A stretch of DNA of 27,884 nucleotides, from positions 1 to 27,884 of IMG/VR virus record IMGVR_UViG_3300028862_000093, one strand, 5' to 3'. The DNA is from a virus. A program made the position numbers and the translations under genes. Shown here in pieces: positions 20,798-27,884 of the stretch (the stretch's first letter is position 1; every line of letters begins with the position of its first letter). Below the pieces are notes generated by a model. It saw only the letters and a program-made list of their open reading frames with translations. It was not told the origin of the DNA and ran no database searches.

Positions 20798-23388
20798 CAA
20801 CAGTTGGTAATGTTACAATTACCACTCCTACTAGTGTTTCTATGCCAGATTATAATCTAGCAGAGAGCATTCTTATACCACTACAAAATCCTTATAATCC
20901 AGCTACTCTAAGTGTAACACAGGTTACAGGAACTTCCACAAAAGATCTAATGAGTCAAAAGGCTACTACGGATGCAATTAATGGGGTACAAAATAATTTA
21001 ACTAATGCTATTAATGCTTTACCTGCATTTCCACCAGAGACAGAGCCTGCATTTAATGCTTCTATTGCATTTAATTTAACATCTTCTGATCTCACTAATT
21101 TTAGAACAGCTTATGGATGGGGTAATCATGCGGGATTATATAGACCGATTGGTTATGTACCAGCTTGGAGTGAAATTTCTTCTAAACCTGTCTTTGCTAC
21201 AGTAGCTACTACAGGAAGTTACAATGATTTAATAAATAAACCTACACTATTTAATGGAACATGGACCAGTTTAACTGGAAAACCTACTGCCTTAAGTGCC
21301 TTTACTAATGATTTATTATTTATTTCATCTTATACGGAAACTGACCCAACAGTTCCTTCCTATGTAAAATCAATTTCCTCTACTAATATAACCAATTGGA
21401 ATACAGCAGTAACTAATTCGCATTTGCATGCTAATAAAACTGTACTTGATGGTATAGATGCTACGGCAGTAAGTAATTGGAATGGAAAACAACCTGCTGG
21501 GGCTTATTTAATTGCCTCTGATATTACAGGTAAAGAAAATATTTCTAACAAAGAAAATACAACTCTTGATACTTCTATCACTAAATATCCCACAAATAAT
21601 TTAATCAAAACTTATGTAGATAATAAAACCACATCTTTAATTCCTACAAATAGTAAAATAATTCCTACAGATTTTATATGGACTGGAGTTTTAACTGGAT
21701 CAAATCAAACATGGATAATCACATTTAATCATGTTATTAGTGGAAATGTAACAATTCCTGCAAATGTAACTTTATATTTTATGGGAGGGTCTATTACAGG
21801 TATTACTACATTAACAGGAAACAATACTAAAATTATTGCGGATGATGCTAATATAATTTCAGCCACAACTATAGCTGGAACTTGGACCACAGATCATACG
21901 TGGTTTAGATGGTTTGGGGCCAAAGGTGATGCTGCTACAGATGATTATGTTAAAGGTCAGCAGTTGCTTGATTGGGCATATTCTAATAATAGGATGAAAG
22001 TATGGATGGGTACTGGACGTTATAGGGTAGCAACAAGTGGTTTTACAATAAAAGTAGATTTTGAAGGACAAGGGAATCATACATATGGTAATTCTAGTGA
22101 AATATACAACAGAACTACAAGTGGTTATGGAGTAAAAGTAGCAGAAAATTACATTACCCTACAGAATTTTACAGTTTATGGAAATGCTACTGCTAATTTT
22201 GGAGTAGGTGCTACTTGTGGAGATGGTATATTAGTAGATGGTACAATCTATACTGGAATTCAGTATGTAACTTTTAAGAATGTAATTGCAATAAGAAATA
22301 GTTATGGATTTAGATTTACTGCAGGTGCCTGGTTAATAAACTTTTATGATTGTTATGCAGTTGAGAATCTCTATGATGGATTTAATGCAGATTCAGGGGA
22401 TGGTGGTGTAGTAAATACAGGTCAGAAAAATCATATAAATTGGTTTGGCTGTACATCTACTGGAAATGGTCGTAATGGCTGGACTCTATGGGGAATGTCA
22501 CTTCATTTATATGGATGCGATGCTGAATTAAACTACGCTCAAGGAGTTGACTTGAATAATGTACTCTCAAAAGATAGAACTTTTGATGTAGATTGTTTAA
22601 ATACAATGATTTCAGGTTGTCACTTTGAAGGCAATGGTTATGGGGCTATCCATGTTAGTGGTGGAATATATAATACACACTACATGTATGTTAGAGGATT
22701 GATTATAGAGGGATGTTATATTTATGATGGCACAGCTTTAATGAAAGATAGTAGAGTAAATTCTTTACTATTTGAAAGTTATGGTGCAGTAAATGAAGGA
22801 ACAGGTGCTATACGTAATGTCAGAGTAGCTAATAATACATTTGCGGGAGACATGGCTGTACTATGTAATTTTAATGGATTACTTGATGCACAATCATATA
22901 TCGATTTACCTACTGATACTCATTTTATAAACTTTGGTAGAGCTACTAATCCAAATCAATATCGTACTTTAGTTATTAATGGTTATTTTTATGCAAAAGG
23001 AGTTACTTGGACTAATCCATTAAGATCTGAGACAGTACCAACTGGAACTACAGTATCTTTTCCAATAACATTACCTTCAAATTGTAATATTCAACAATAT
23101 AAAATTTGGGTACAAACAGATGCTACTAATTATACAATTACTTTTAATACAATGGCTCGTGATGGTTTAACTGGAATTGGAGCATATGGTAATTCATTGA
23201 TTTATACAGATGCTATTGCAGGAAATTCAGGAAGTAAACTTATAAACTCTTCCACTACTGGATCATACACAGCTTCTAATAGAGTTATTGAGAGTAAAAA
23301 TGATATGTATCTTAACATTACTGTTACGATTACTACTCCTGGAACTTATCTTTATTTAGGTAATCCTGTTATACTTTACAAACCTTAA
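20782..23388 (+). CDS. Tailspike with pectate-lyase-type beta-helix
   Basis: The 868-residue protein is probably a second receptor-binding or glycan-degrading appendage. The N-terminal region has a fibre repeat TGTSTKDLMSQKATTDAI (about 50-67) and HAGLYRPIGYV / VATTGSYNDLINKPT segments (about 117-152), widely seen in Bacteroidota phage fibres as trimer shaft elements. From about residue 374, WFRWFGAKGDAATDD opens a right-handed beta-helix of the pectate lyase superfamily, with repeats such as NFYDCYAVENLYDGF and NWFGCTSTGNGRNGW reaching about residue 690. The C-terminal 180 residues look like a beta-sandwich. Catalytic residues cannot be assigned by eye. The gene lies between portal and the capsid unit, which is notable for a tail appendage, and is followed by a hairpin. 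Confidence 0.85.
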   Translation: MGQFITTVGNVTITTPTSVSMPDYNLAESILIPLQNPYNPATLSVTQVTGTSTKDLMSQKATTDAINGVQNNLTNAINALPAFPPETEPAFNASIAFNLTSSDLTNFRTAYGWGNHAGLYRPIGYVPAWSEISSKPVFATVATTGSYNDLINKPTLFNGTWTSLTGKPTALSAFTNDLLFISSYTETDPTVPSYVKSISSTNITNWNTAVTNSHLHANKTVLDGIDATAVSNWNGKQPAGAYLIASDITGKENISNKENTTLDTSITKYPTNNLIKTYVDNKTTSLIPTNSKIIPTDFIWTGVLTGSNQTWIITFNHVISGNVTIPANVTLYFMGGSITGITTLTGNNTKIIADDANIISATTIAGTWTTDHTWFRWFGAKGDAATDDYVKGQQLLDWAYSNNRMKVWMGTGRYRVATSGFTIKVDFEGQGNHTYGNSSEIYNRTTSGYGVKVAENYITLQNFTVYGNATANFGVGATCGDGILVDGTIYTGIQYVTFKNVIAIRNSYGFRFTAGAWLINFYDCYAVENLYDGFNADSGDGGVVNTGQKNHINWFGCTSTGNGRNGWTLWGMSLHLYGCDAELNYAQGVDLNNVLSKDRTFDVDCLNTMISGCHFEGNGYGAIHVSGGIYNTHYMYVRGLIIEGCYIYDGTALMKDSRVNSLLFESYGAVNEGTGAIRNVRVANNTFAGDMAVLCNFNGLLDAQSYIDLPTDTHFINFGRATNPNQYRTLVINGYFYAKGVTWTNPLRSETVPTGTTVSFPITLPSNCNIQQYKIWVQTDATNYTITFNTMARDGLTGIGAYGNSLIYTDAIAGNSGSKLINSSTTGSYTASNRVIESKNDMYLNITVTITTPGTYLYLGNPVILYKP

Positions 23389-23403
23389 AACTACAAATAA
23401 AAA

Positions 23404-23459
23404 ATCCATGGTTGTTTATTTTAAAAAGTAAATAATCATGGATAAATTAAATTTTTTTT
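23404..23459 (+). terminator. Hairpin terminator after the tailspike
   Basis: The inverted repeat ATCCATG (23404-23410) with CATGGAT (23437-23443) extends inward through AT pairs with G-U wobbles. A run of T residues lies at 23452-23459. It ends the lysin-portal-tailspike unit before the capsid promoter. Confidence 0.65.
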
Positions 23460-23467
23460 AAATAAAG

Positions 23468-23499
23468 TTTGTGTTTGTAAATTAAAAAGTTTACATTTG
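23468..23499 (+). promoter_or_regulatory. Promoter of the scaffold-capsid unit
   Basis: TTTG at 23468-23471, a 20-base spacer, and TACATTTG at 23492-23499 give both boxes of the Bacteroidota consensus. The ATG of the first gene is at 23524. This is one of the best promoter matches in the window and drives the genes for the most abundant virion component. Confidence 0.75.
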
Positions 23500-23523
23500 C
23501 AAAATTAATTAATAGGAAATAAT

Positions 23524-24645
23524 ATGACACAACCCACAATGAAAGTTCTTGATGATAGTTATCTCACGGACGACGATGATTTTGCAACTGGAAATCAAGA
23601 TTTAAGTCCCATCGAACTAGACCCTATAGATCCTATAGAGGAAGGTGATGAAGGAGATATGACCATCCGCCAACTAAGCGCAGATGAACGTGATGCACCA
23701 GCACCCATACAAACACCCATAGACACAGATATTGTAGCACTTTTACTTAAAAATAAAGGTATAGTAGATCCTACTCAAATTCTTTTTGAAGAAGAAGATG
23801 GTACTGAAACTACTCGTGATTTTAACACTTTAACTCAAGAAGAACAATTAGAACTTCTAGAAGCTAATGATAGTGAAATTAATTACGGCCTGGAAGATAC
23901 AGAAGTAGAAGCTGTAAATTATTTGAGAGAAAATAATGTAACTCTAGATGAACTTATTGCTTATCATAGAAGAACAGCAGTAGAAGAATTTCAAAACTCA
24001 GGAGAAACCTCTTTTGAAATTGACGCCTTCACAGATGAAGAATTATATGTATTAGATTTAAAAGCTGAATTTGAAGATTTTACTAATGAAGAATTAGAAA
24101 TCAAGTTGACTAAAGCTTTAGAAAGCCCTGATTTATTCAAAAAGGAAATAGATAAAATAAGGAGTAAATATAAAACCTTAGAAGAAGAAGATAGAACAGC
24201 CTCTGCCGCCCTATTAACACAGGAACAAGAAGAAGCTTTTCAACAGATTACAAATGCTATAAGTGACGTGGCAGCACGTACAGACGATATGTATGGCATA
24301 GACCTAGAAGAATCCGATAAGGAAGATATAATTAATTTAATAACAGATAGAGATTTAAACGGTGTAACTCCGTTAGTTAAGGCACTTGATGATCCTGATA
24401 AATTATTTAAAGCAGCTTGGTTTATTGCCAAGGGAGAAGAGGCTTTTGATATTCTGCATAAATATTACACAAAGCAGATTGAAGAAGTTAGAAAAACCTC
24501 ACTACAAAAAGGAAGAGAAGAAGTTACGAAAGGTTTACAAACTAAACCTGTAAATAGAATTCCAACTACCTCTACTACTAGACAAACTGCTCCAGCTAAA
24601 AAAGTCATGACAATGGATGACCTCTACAATAATATAAACGATTAA
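23524..24645 (+). CDS. Acidic helical protein before MCP, candidate scaffold
   Basis: The 373-residue protein is very acidic in its first two thirds (for example LTDDDDFATG and LDPIDPIEEGDEGD near the N-terminus), is largely helical, and has a basic, Thr/Pro-rich C-terminal tail (GLQTKPVNRIPTTSTTRQTA...). The NGVTPLVKALDDPDKLFKAA and WFIAKGEEAFDILHKYYTKQ stretches (about 280-320) look conserved from memory of crAss-like genomes. Position directly before the capsid gene, charge, helical content and the basic tail are all typical of scaffold proteins, which shape the procapsid and leave before DNA entry. No protease catalytic motif is visible. The scaffold role is inferred. Confidence 0.75.
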   Translation: MTQPTMKVLDDSYLTDDDDFATGNQDLSPIELDPIDPIEEGDEGDMTIRQLSADERDAPAPIQTPIDTDIVALLLKNKGIVDPTQILFEEEDGTETTRDFNTLTQEEQLELLEANDSEINYGLEDTEVEAVNYLRENNVTLDELIAYHRRTAVEEFQNSGETSFEIDAFTDEELYVLDLKAEFEDFTNEELEIKLTKALESPDLFKKEIDKIRSKYKTLEEEDRTASAALLTQEQEEAFQQITNAISDVAARTDDMYGIDLEESDKEDIINLITDRDLNGVTPLVKALDDPDKLFKAAWFIAKGEEAFDILHKYYTKQIEEVRKTSLQKGREEVTKGLQTKPVNRIPTTSTTRQTAPAKKVMTMDDLYNNIND

Positions 24646-24664
24646 TAACGTAACAAATTAAATT

Positions 24665-26089
24665 ATGGCTTTAGTAACAAGTTTTGTTAGTCAAGGTCCC
24701 TCAATGGGCCAAACTAAGACTTATGAAGACTTTGGAAAATTCCTTGGACTTCGCCCTCATAGACTAGGTATCGTCTCTAAAATGTATCCAAATCTAACAG
24801 CGTCATTCTTAACTGAATCGCTTATGAACATCTACTACAATGAAAACAAAGCTTCCAAATTCCAAAACATTGATGCAATGGTATTTGAGTGGGAGATTGA
24901 TGTTAACTTCATCAAACGTGTAGAATTTGCAGCTGTACCTACGGGAACAGGATTGAATGGTTCAGATATTATCATGCCATTCAAAGAAAGATATTACGAA
25001 AAATATGATACTTTTCGTATCGAAGGTTCTCGTCAGCAATGTTTTGTAAAGAGTTCTCCTATTCGTAAAGCTGATAACTACTGGGAAGTTGTTGTACAGT
25101 TAATCGATGCTGATTATTCATCAGTTCTTGATACTACTGCTACACAAGTAGGAAATACAACTCGTTGGATTTCTAACTACCATCCTGAATTATCAGAAGA
25201 AGGTTACACTAAGTATCAATCAAATATTGAAAGACATAGAAATCACATTTCTCTTCATAGAAATGATGTATCTTTCTCTAGTCAGTTCGCTGCTTTAGAA
25301 GATGTATTTATTTCAATTGGACAACCAGATGCTGCTAATAACGGTAACTTCAAAGAAGTGGTTTACAAGATGAAGAAAAAAGAACAAGAATGTCTTGAAT
25401 CTTTCATGTTGGCTAGAAATCAAGGAATGCTCTTTGGGAAATCTAACTTTGATAAGAATGGTAAATGCACCATTACTGATCCTAAAACAGGACGTGCTAT
25501 CCCAATGGGAGATGGTCTTATTGCTCAAATTGAAAGATATGCTAACAAATATGCTTATGCTAAGTTAACTATCAATGCATTCGATACGATGATTGAAACC
25601 ATGCGTGAACGTGCAAAAGAACCAACGGGCAACCAATGGGTATTCGTTTGTAACGAGAAAATGTGGACACAAATCCAAAGAACTCTTAGAGATTATCTTA
25701 AAGACTGGAAAACAAATGGTGTGTTCTTCTACTCGAAGAAAGCCGGTGGTATGGTAGAAGTAGGGGCAACCTTCGATACTTATAACTTCGGTGGTAACCA
25801 ATTAACTTTCCACGTTGATAGAAGTTTAACATACGAATATCCTGATAAAGGCTACGGTTTATGTATTGACTTAACATCAGATAAAACTTCAGGTGTTCCT
25901 GCAGCTCAGATGTTCACACTTAAGGGTGGTGAATTCATCAGAGGCGTACTAAAAGGTGTTGGTGGAATGGATGGTGTAACTTCAGGTGATGTAAATACTG
26001 CTGTCGCAGGTAGTAAGATTATTCACATGGGTTATGCAGGTATTGGAATTTACAATCCTTACCGTTCATTTATCATGATGGAACAGTAA
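24665..26089 (+). CDS. Major capsid protein
   Basis: The 474-residue protein has the expected size for a crAss-like HK97-fold capsid subunit. The N-terminal SQGPSMGQTKTYEDFGKFLG, the LTESLMNIYYNENKASKFQN segment and the later FRIEGSRQQCFVKSSPIR are features I recognise from crAss-like capsid proteins; no cleavage site can be assigned. It shares a strong promoter with the candidate scaffold and is followed by a strong terminator at 26105-26137. Codon choice is richer in C-ending codons (AAC, TAC, TTC, CGT) than in neighbouring genes, in keeping with very high expression. Confidence 0.9.
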   Translation: MALVTSFVSQGPSMGQTKTYEDFGKFLGLRPHRLGIVSKMYPNLTASFLTESLMNIYYNENKASKFQNIDAMVFEWEIDVNFIKRVEFAAVPTGTGLNGSDIIMPFKERYYEKYDTFRIEGSRQQCFVKSSPIRKADNYWEVVVQLIDADYSSVLDTTATQVGNTTRWISNYHPELSEEGYTKYQSNIERHRNHISLHRNDVSFSSQFAALEDVFISIGQPDAANNGNFKEVVYKMKKKEQECLESFMLARNQGMLFGKSNFDKNGKCTITDPKTGRAIPMGDGLIAQIERYANKYAYAKLTINAFDTMIETMRERAKEPTGNQWVFVCNEKMWTQIQRTLRDYLKDWKTNGVFFYSKKAGGMVEVGATFDTYNFGGNQLTFHVDRSLTYEYPDKGYGLCIDLTSDKTSGVPAAQMFTLKGGEFIRGVLKGVGGMDGVTSGDVNTAVAGSKIIHMGYAGIGIYNPYRSFIMMEQ

Positions 26090-26104
26090 TATATACAATA
26101 GATA

Positions 26105-26137
26105 AAAGGGGGCAGAAATGCTCCCTTTCTTTTTTTA
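26105..26137 (+). terminator. Rho-independent terminator after MCP
   Basis: A 9-bp stem (AAAGGGGGC at 26105-26113 with GCTCCCTTT at 26120-26128, one G-U pair) and a 6-base loop are followed by a run of eight T residues at 26130-26137. Confidence 0.88.
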
Positions 26138-26179
26138 TAAATTTTTTACAAATCCTGCATCTATTTGAAAAATAATTCT

Positions 26180-26187
26180 TATATTTG
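26180..26187 (+). promoter_or_regulatory. Promoter -7 box for genes after MCP
   Basis: TATATTTG matches TAnnTTTG and lies 28 bases before the ATG at 26215. No TTTG box is at the usual distance. It restarts transcription after the capsid terminator. Confidence 0.55.
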
Positions 26188-26214
26188 CGGAATTAACAAT
26201 AATATTGAACTAAT

Positions 26215-27078
26215 ATGGAAAACAGAATTATTATTCGTAGTGTCTTTAAAATTACGAAATGTTACATGGAACCTGCTAAGGATCCAAAAACCAACCGATT
26301 CCCTGACTCAGTAAGAGAAGTGAATTCTGCTGGTGATATGATCCTCTCAGAAGAAGATCGTAAATCAGGAAAATTTTTCGTGAAATCTACGGATGTCATT
26401 GAAATTACTGATGGTAAAGAATTTAACTTGGATGACCCAATCGATGTAGCACAGTGGGATTCTATTAAATTCTCAAAAAGAATTGCACAGGATAGAATGG
26501 AAAAAGATATCTTAGGAAATCTTTCAATTGATGGAAATGCATTACGTTATGGTACTGCAGAATTTTACATCGAACATCCTGGACAAGAAACAAAACAAAA
26601 AATCAACAGAAAACTTATTATACACAAGGCCATTGGTTTTATCTTTGGAGATTCTCCAGAAGGTTTATATCAGAAAGTTAGAATTCTAGGTCATGAAATG
26701 AAGGGCAGCTCAATTAGTGATGTGCAAGATTACTTGCATGCTATCGCAGAGAAAGATCCCGAAAAAGTAATTGATCTATATACAGGAGGTGATACTCAAC
26801 TAAGAATTTTCTTGTTAGACTCAATTGATAAGAATGTAATCTTAAACAGAAATGGTTTATTCTATTATGCTGATACTATTTTAGGAAGTGCTGATTCTGC
26901 AGTAATTAACTGGTTCAAGCAACCTGCTAACAAGACAATGGTAAACATTATTAAAGCAGAGACTTATCCAGATTTAGTACTAAAAAATTATGCTACTAAA
27001 CAAGAAGGAGTAACAGAATCTTTACCAATTAAAGAAGAAGTTTCTAATACTCAAACAACAAAACCAATTAAAAAATAA
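26215..27078 (+). CDS. Conserved phage structural-region protein after MCP
   Basis: The protein has 287 residues. It begins MENRIIIRSVFKITKCYMEP, has an acidic middle (DGKEFNLDDPIDVAQWDSI) and a C-terminal tail rich in Thr, Lys and Pro. Around residues 180-240 it has a DPEKVIDLYTGGDTQLRIFL and NRNGLFYYADTILG region, likely a folded helical domain. I cannot name its family. Position directly after the capsid gene in the crAss-like order, with its own -7 box, suggests an auxiliary head or connector protein, an inference only. The next gene starts 5 bases downstream. Confidence 0.75.
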   Translation: MENRIIIRSVFKITKCYMEPAKDPKTNRFPDSVREVNSAGDMILSEEDRKSGKFFVKSTDVIEITDGKEFNLDDPIDVAQWDSIKFSKRIAQDRMEKDILGNLSIDGNALRYGTAEFYIEHPGQETKQKINRKLIIHKAIGFIFGDSPEGLYQKVRILGHEMKGSSISDVQDYLHAIAEKDPEKVIDLYTGGDTQLRIFLLDSIDKNVILNRNGLFYYADTILGSADSAVINWFKQPANKTMVNIIKAETYPDLVLKNYATKQEGVTESLPIKEEVSNTQTTKPIKK

Positions 27079-27083
27079 GAATT

Positions 27084-27854
27084 ATGACAGTAAGAGAAGT
27101 TTATGATTATCTTTTGACCGAGAGCAATAAAGTAGAAGCTCCTTCTATATTACTGGATTCTTTCAATTATTTTTTAGGGAAAGCAATAAATGAAACAACT
27201 AATCAATGGTATGCTTTTTATGAGCAAAACCAATTAGTTACTGATAACTTAAGGGTACTCACACGCCCGGCCACATTAGTTAATGCAAATATATCTACGG
27301 GAGACTTTTACAAGCTTCCTGTAGATTACTGGCATCTTTTACCAGGTGGTATAGTGAATTTTGTACAAGCAGATGGAGCAACTCCCTGTGATGCAACTTG
27401 GCAATCAACTCCTATTAAATTAGATAGTCAAATAAACTCAGGTATACTTAAAGATTATTATACAAAGCCATCTTATAAGAGGCCCTATTTGTATATGCAT
27501 GAGTTTCATAACACTACAACAGTTGGAGGAGTTACTACCACAACCATTTATGAAATTGAGATTAAAGCCGGTAAAAAAAATATTTATAAACCGACTACTC
27601 TATATATAGATTATTTAAAAAAGCCCAATCTCCCTAATAAAACTCTAAAGGAGACGGACCCAACTAACCTCTACCTTACATTTGAAGAGTTAGAGTCAGA
27701 TACAGATATCTCTCAAAAACTAGAATTCCCAGAGAATTATTGTTATGAGATTGTCAACAAATTAACAGCACTTGTTCTGGAGCAAACTGGAGATCCTAGA
27801 TTGCAAAACAATATTCCATTAAATCAAACAATGGTGCCTCCAAAACAGGGATAG
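27084..27854 (+). CDS. Possible head-tail connector (ring-type) protein
   Basis: The protein has 256 residues. The N-terminal helix VREVYDYLLTESNKVEAPSI with FNYFLGKAINETTNQW and the following DNLRVLTRP resemble, from memory, a conserved crAss-like protein encoded downstream of MCP that builds a ring between portal and tail. The middle is beta-rich (FYKLPVDYWHLLPGGIVNFV; TTTIYEIEIKAGKKNIY), and a C-terminal helix FPENYCYEIVNKLTALVLEQ is followed by GDPRLQNN. Helix-sandwich-helix of this kind is typical of phage head-completion adaptors. It ends in TAG 30 bases before the window edge. Confidence 0.72.
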   Translation: MTVREVYDYLLTESNKVEAPSILLDSFNYFLGKAINETTNQWYAFYEQNQLVTDNLRVLTRPATLVNANISTGDFYKLPVDYWHLLPGGIVNFVQADGATPCDATWQSTPIKLDSQINSGILKDYYTKPSYKRPYLYMHEFHNTTTVGGVTTTTIYEIEIKAGKKNIYKPTTLYIDYLKKPNLPNKTLKETDPTNLYLTFEELESDTDISQKLEFPENYCYEIVNKLTALVLEQTGDPRLQNNIPLNQTMVPPKQG

Positions 27855-27884
27855 ATAATGCTTTATTAATTTAAAATATTTTAA

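Noticed and set aside
1-27884. Stop-codon recoding (TAG or TGA as amino acid), known in some crAss-like phages
   Set aside because: TGA ends several genes in ATGA overlaps and TAG ends the genes at 16760 and 27854; all core genes read through in the standard code.

Overview
The window is part of the genome of a tailed double-stranded DNA phage, most probably a crAss-like phage (Crassvirales) of a Bacteroidota host. Three points support this. The portal, large terminase and major capsid proteins look like the crAss-like versions. The capsid gene is followed by conserved genes of the kind seen downstream of MCP in that group. Promoter-like sites match the Bacteroidota consensus (TTTG, about 19-20 bases, TAnnTTTG) at several transcription-unit starts. 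The DNA is AT-rich, genes are tightly packed with many ATGA or TAATG overlaps, and the standard genetic code fits (TAA, TGA and TAG all end genes). No tRNA, CRISPR array or transposase is visible.

Layout. (1) Positions 1-4573: two leftward gene pairs (86-2433 and 3642-4573) flank a rightward two-gene membrane cassette (2509-3614) that may be a lysis cassette. The leftward proteins begin with or carry a short basic Gly-Gly tag (LIPKxQxGG-like). Hairpin terminators lie at 66-87 and 3616-3643, and divergent promoter pairs at 2460-2488 and 4602-4637. (2) Positions 4674-6857: small accessory genes, namely a coiled-coil membrane protein, a PD-(D/E)XK (RecB/Cas4-type) nuclease, a Cys-rich zinc-binding protein, a GroES-like co-chaperonin and a YodC-like protein, ending in a hairpin at 6862-6893. 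(3) Positions 6920-16760: a motif-rich Gly-Gly protein with a probable -1 frameshift extension, a possible small terminase, TerL, a 1836-residue tail fibre with collagen-like repeats and a C-terminal S74 chaperone, and a small downstream protein. (4) Positions 16845-23388: a GH108 endolysin, the portal, two small proteins and a beta-helix tailspike. (5) Positions 23524-26089: an acidic candidate scaffold and the major capsid protein, with their own promoter and terminator. (6) Positions 26215-27854: two conserved genes after MCP, the second a candidate head-tail connector.

Together the genes cover packaging, head assembly, host recognition and lysis. The most striking feature is at 7786-7829. 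A run of ten A residues at the end of one gene is followed directly by a GC-rich hairpin able to form an H-type pseudoknot. The -1 frame then encodes a second copy of a motif (LSFGQA...) already present in the upstream protein. This looks like a programmed -1 frameshift making a longer form of the protein. The second theme is the family of short linear motifs (Gly-Gly tags, the LSFGQA module, EVTVTAKKK) shared by otherwise unrelated proteins, which may act as virion-targeting or processing signals.
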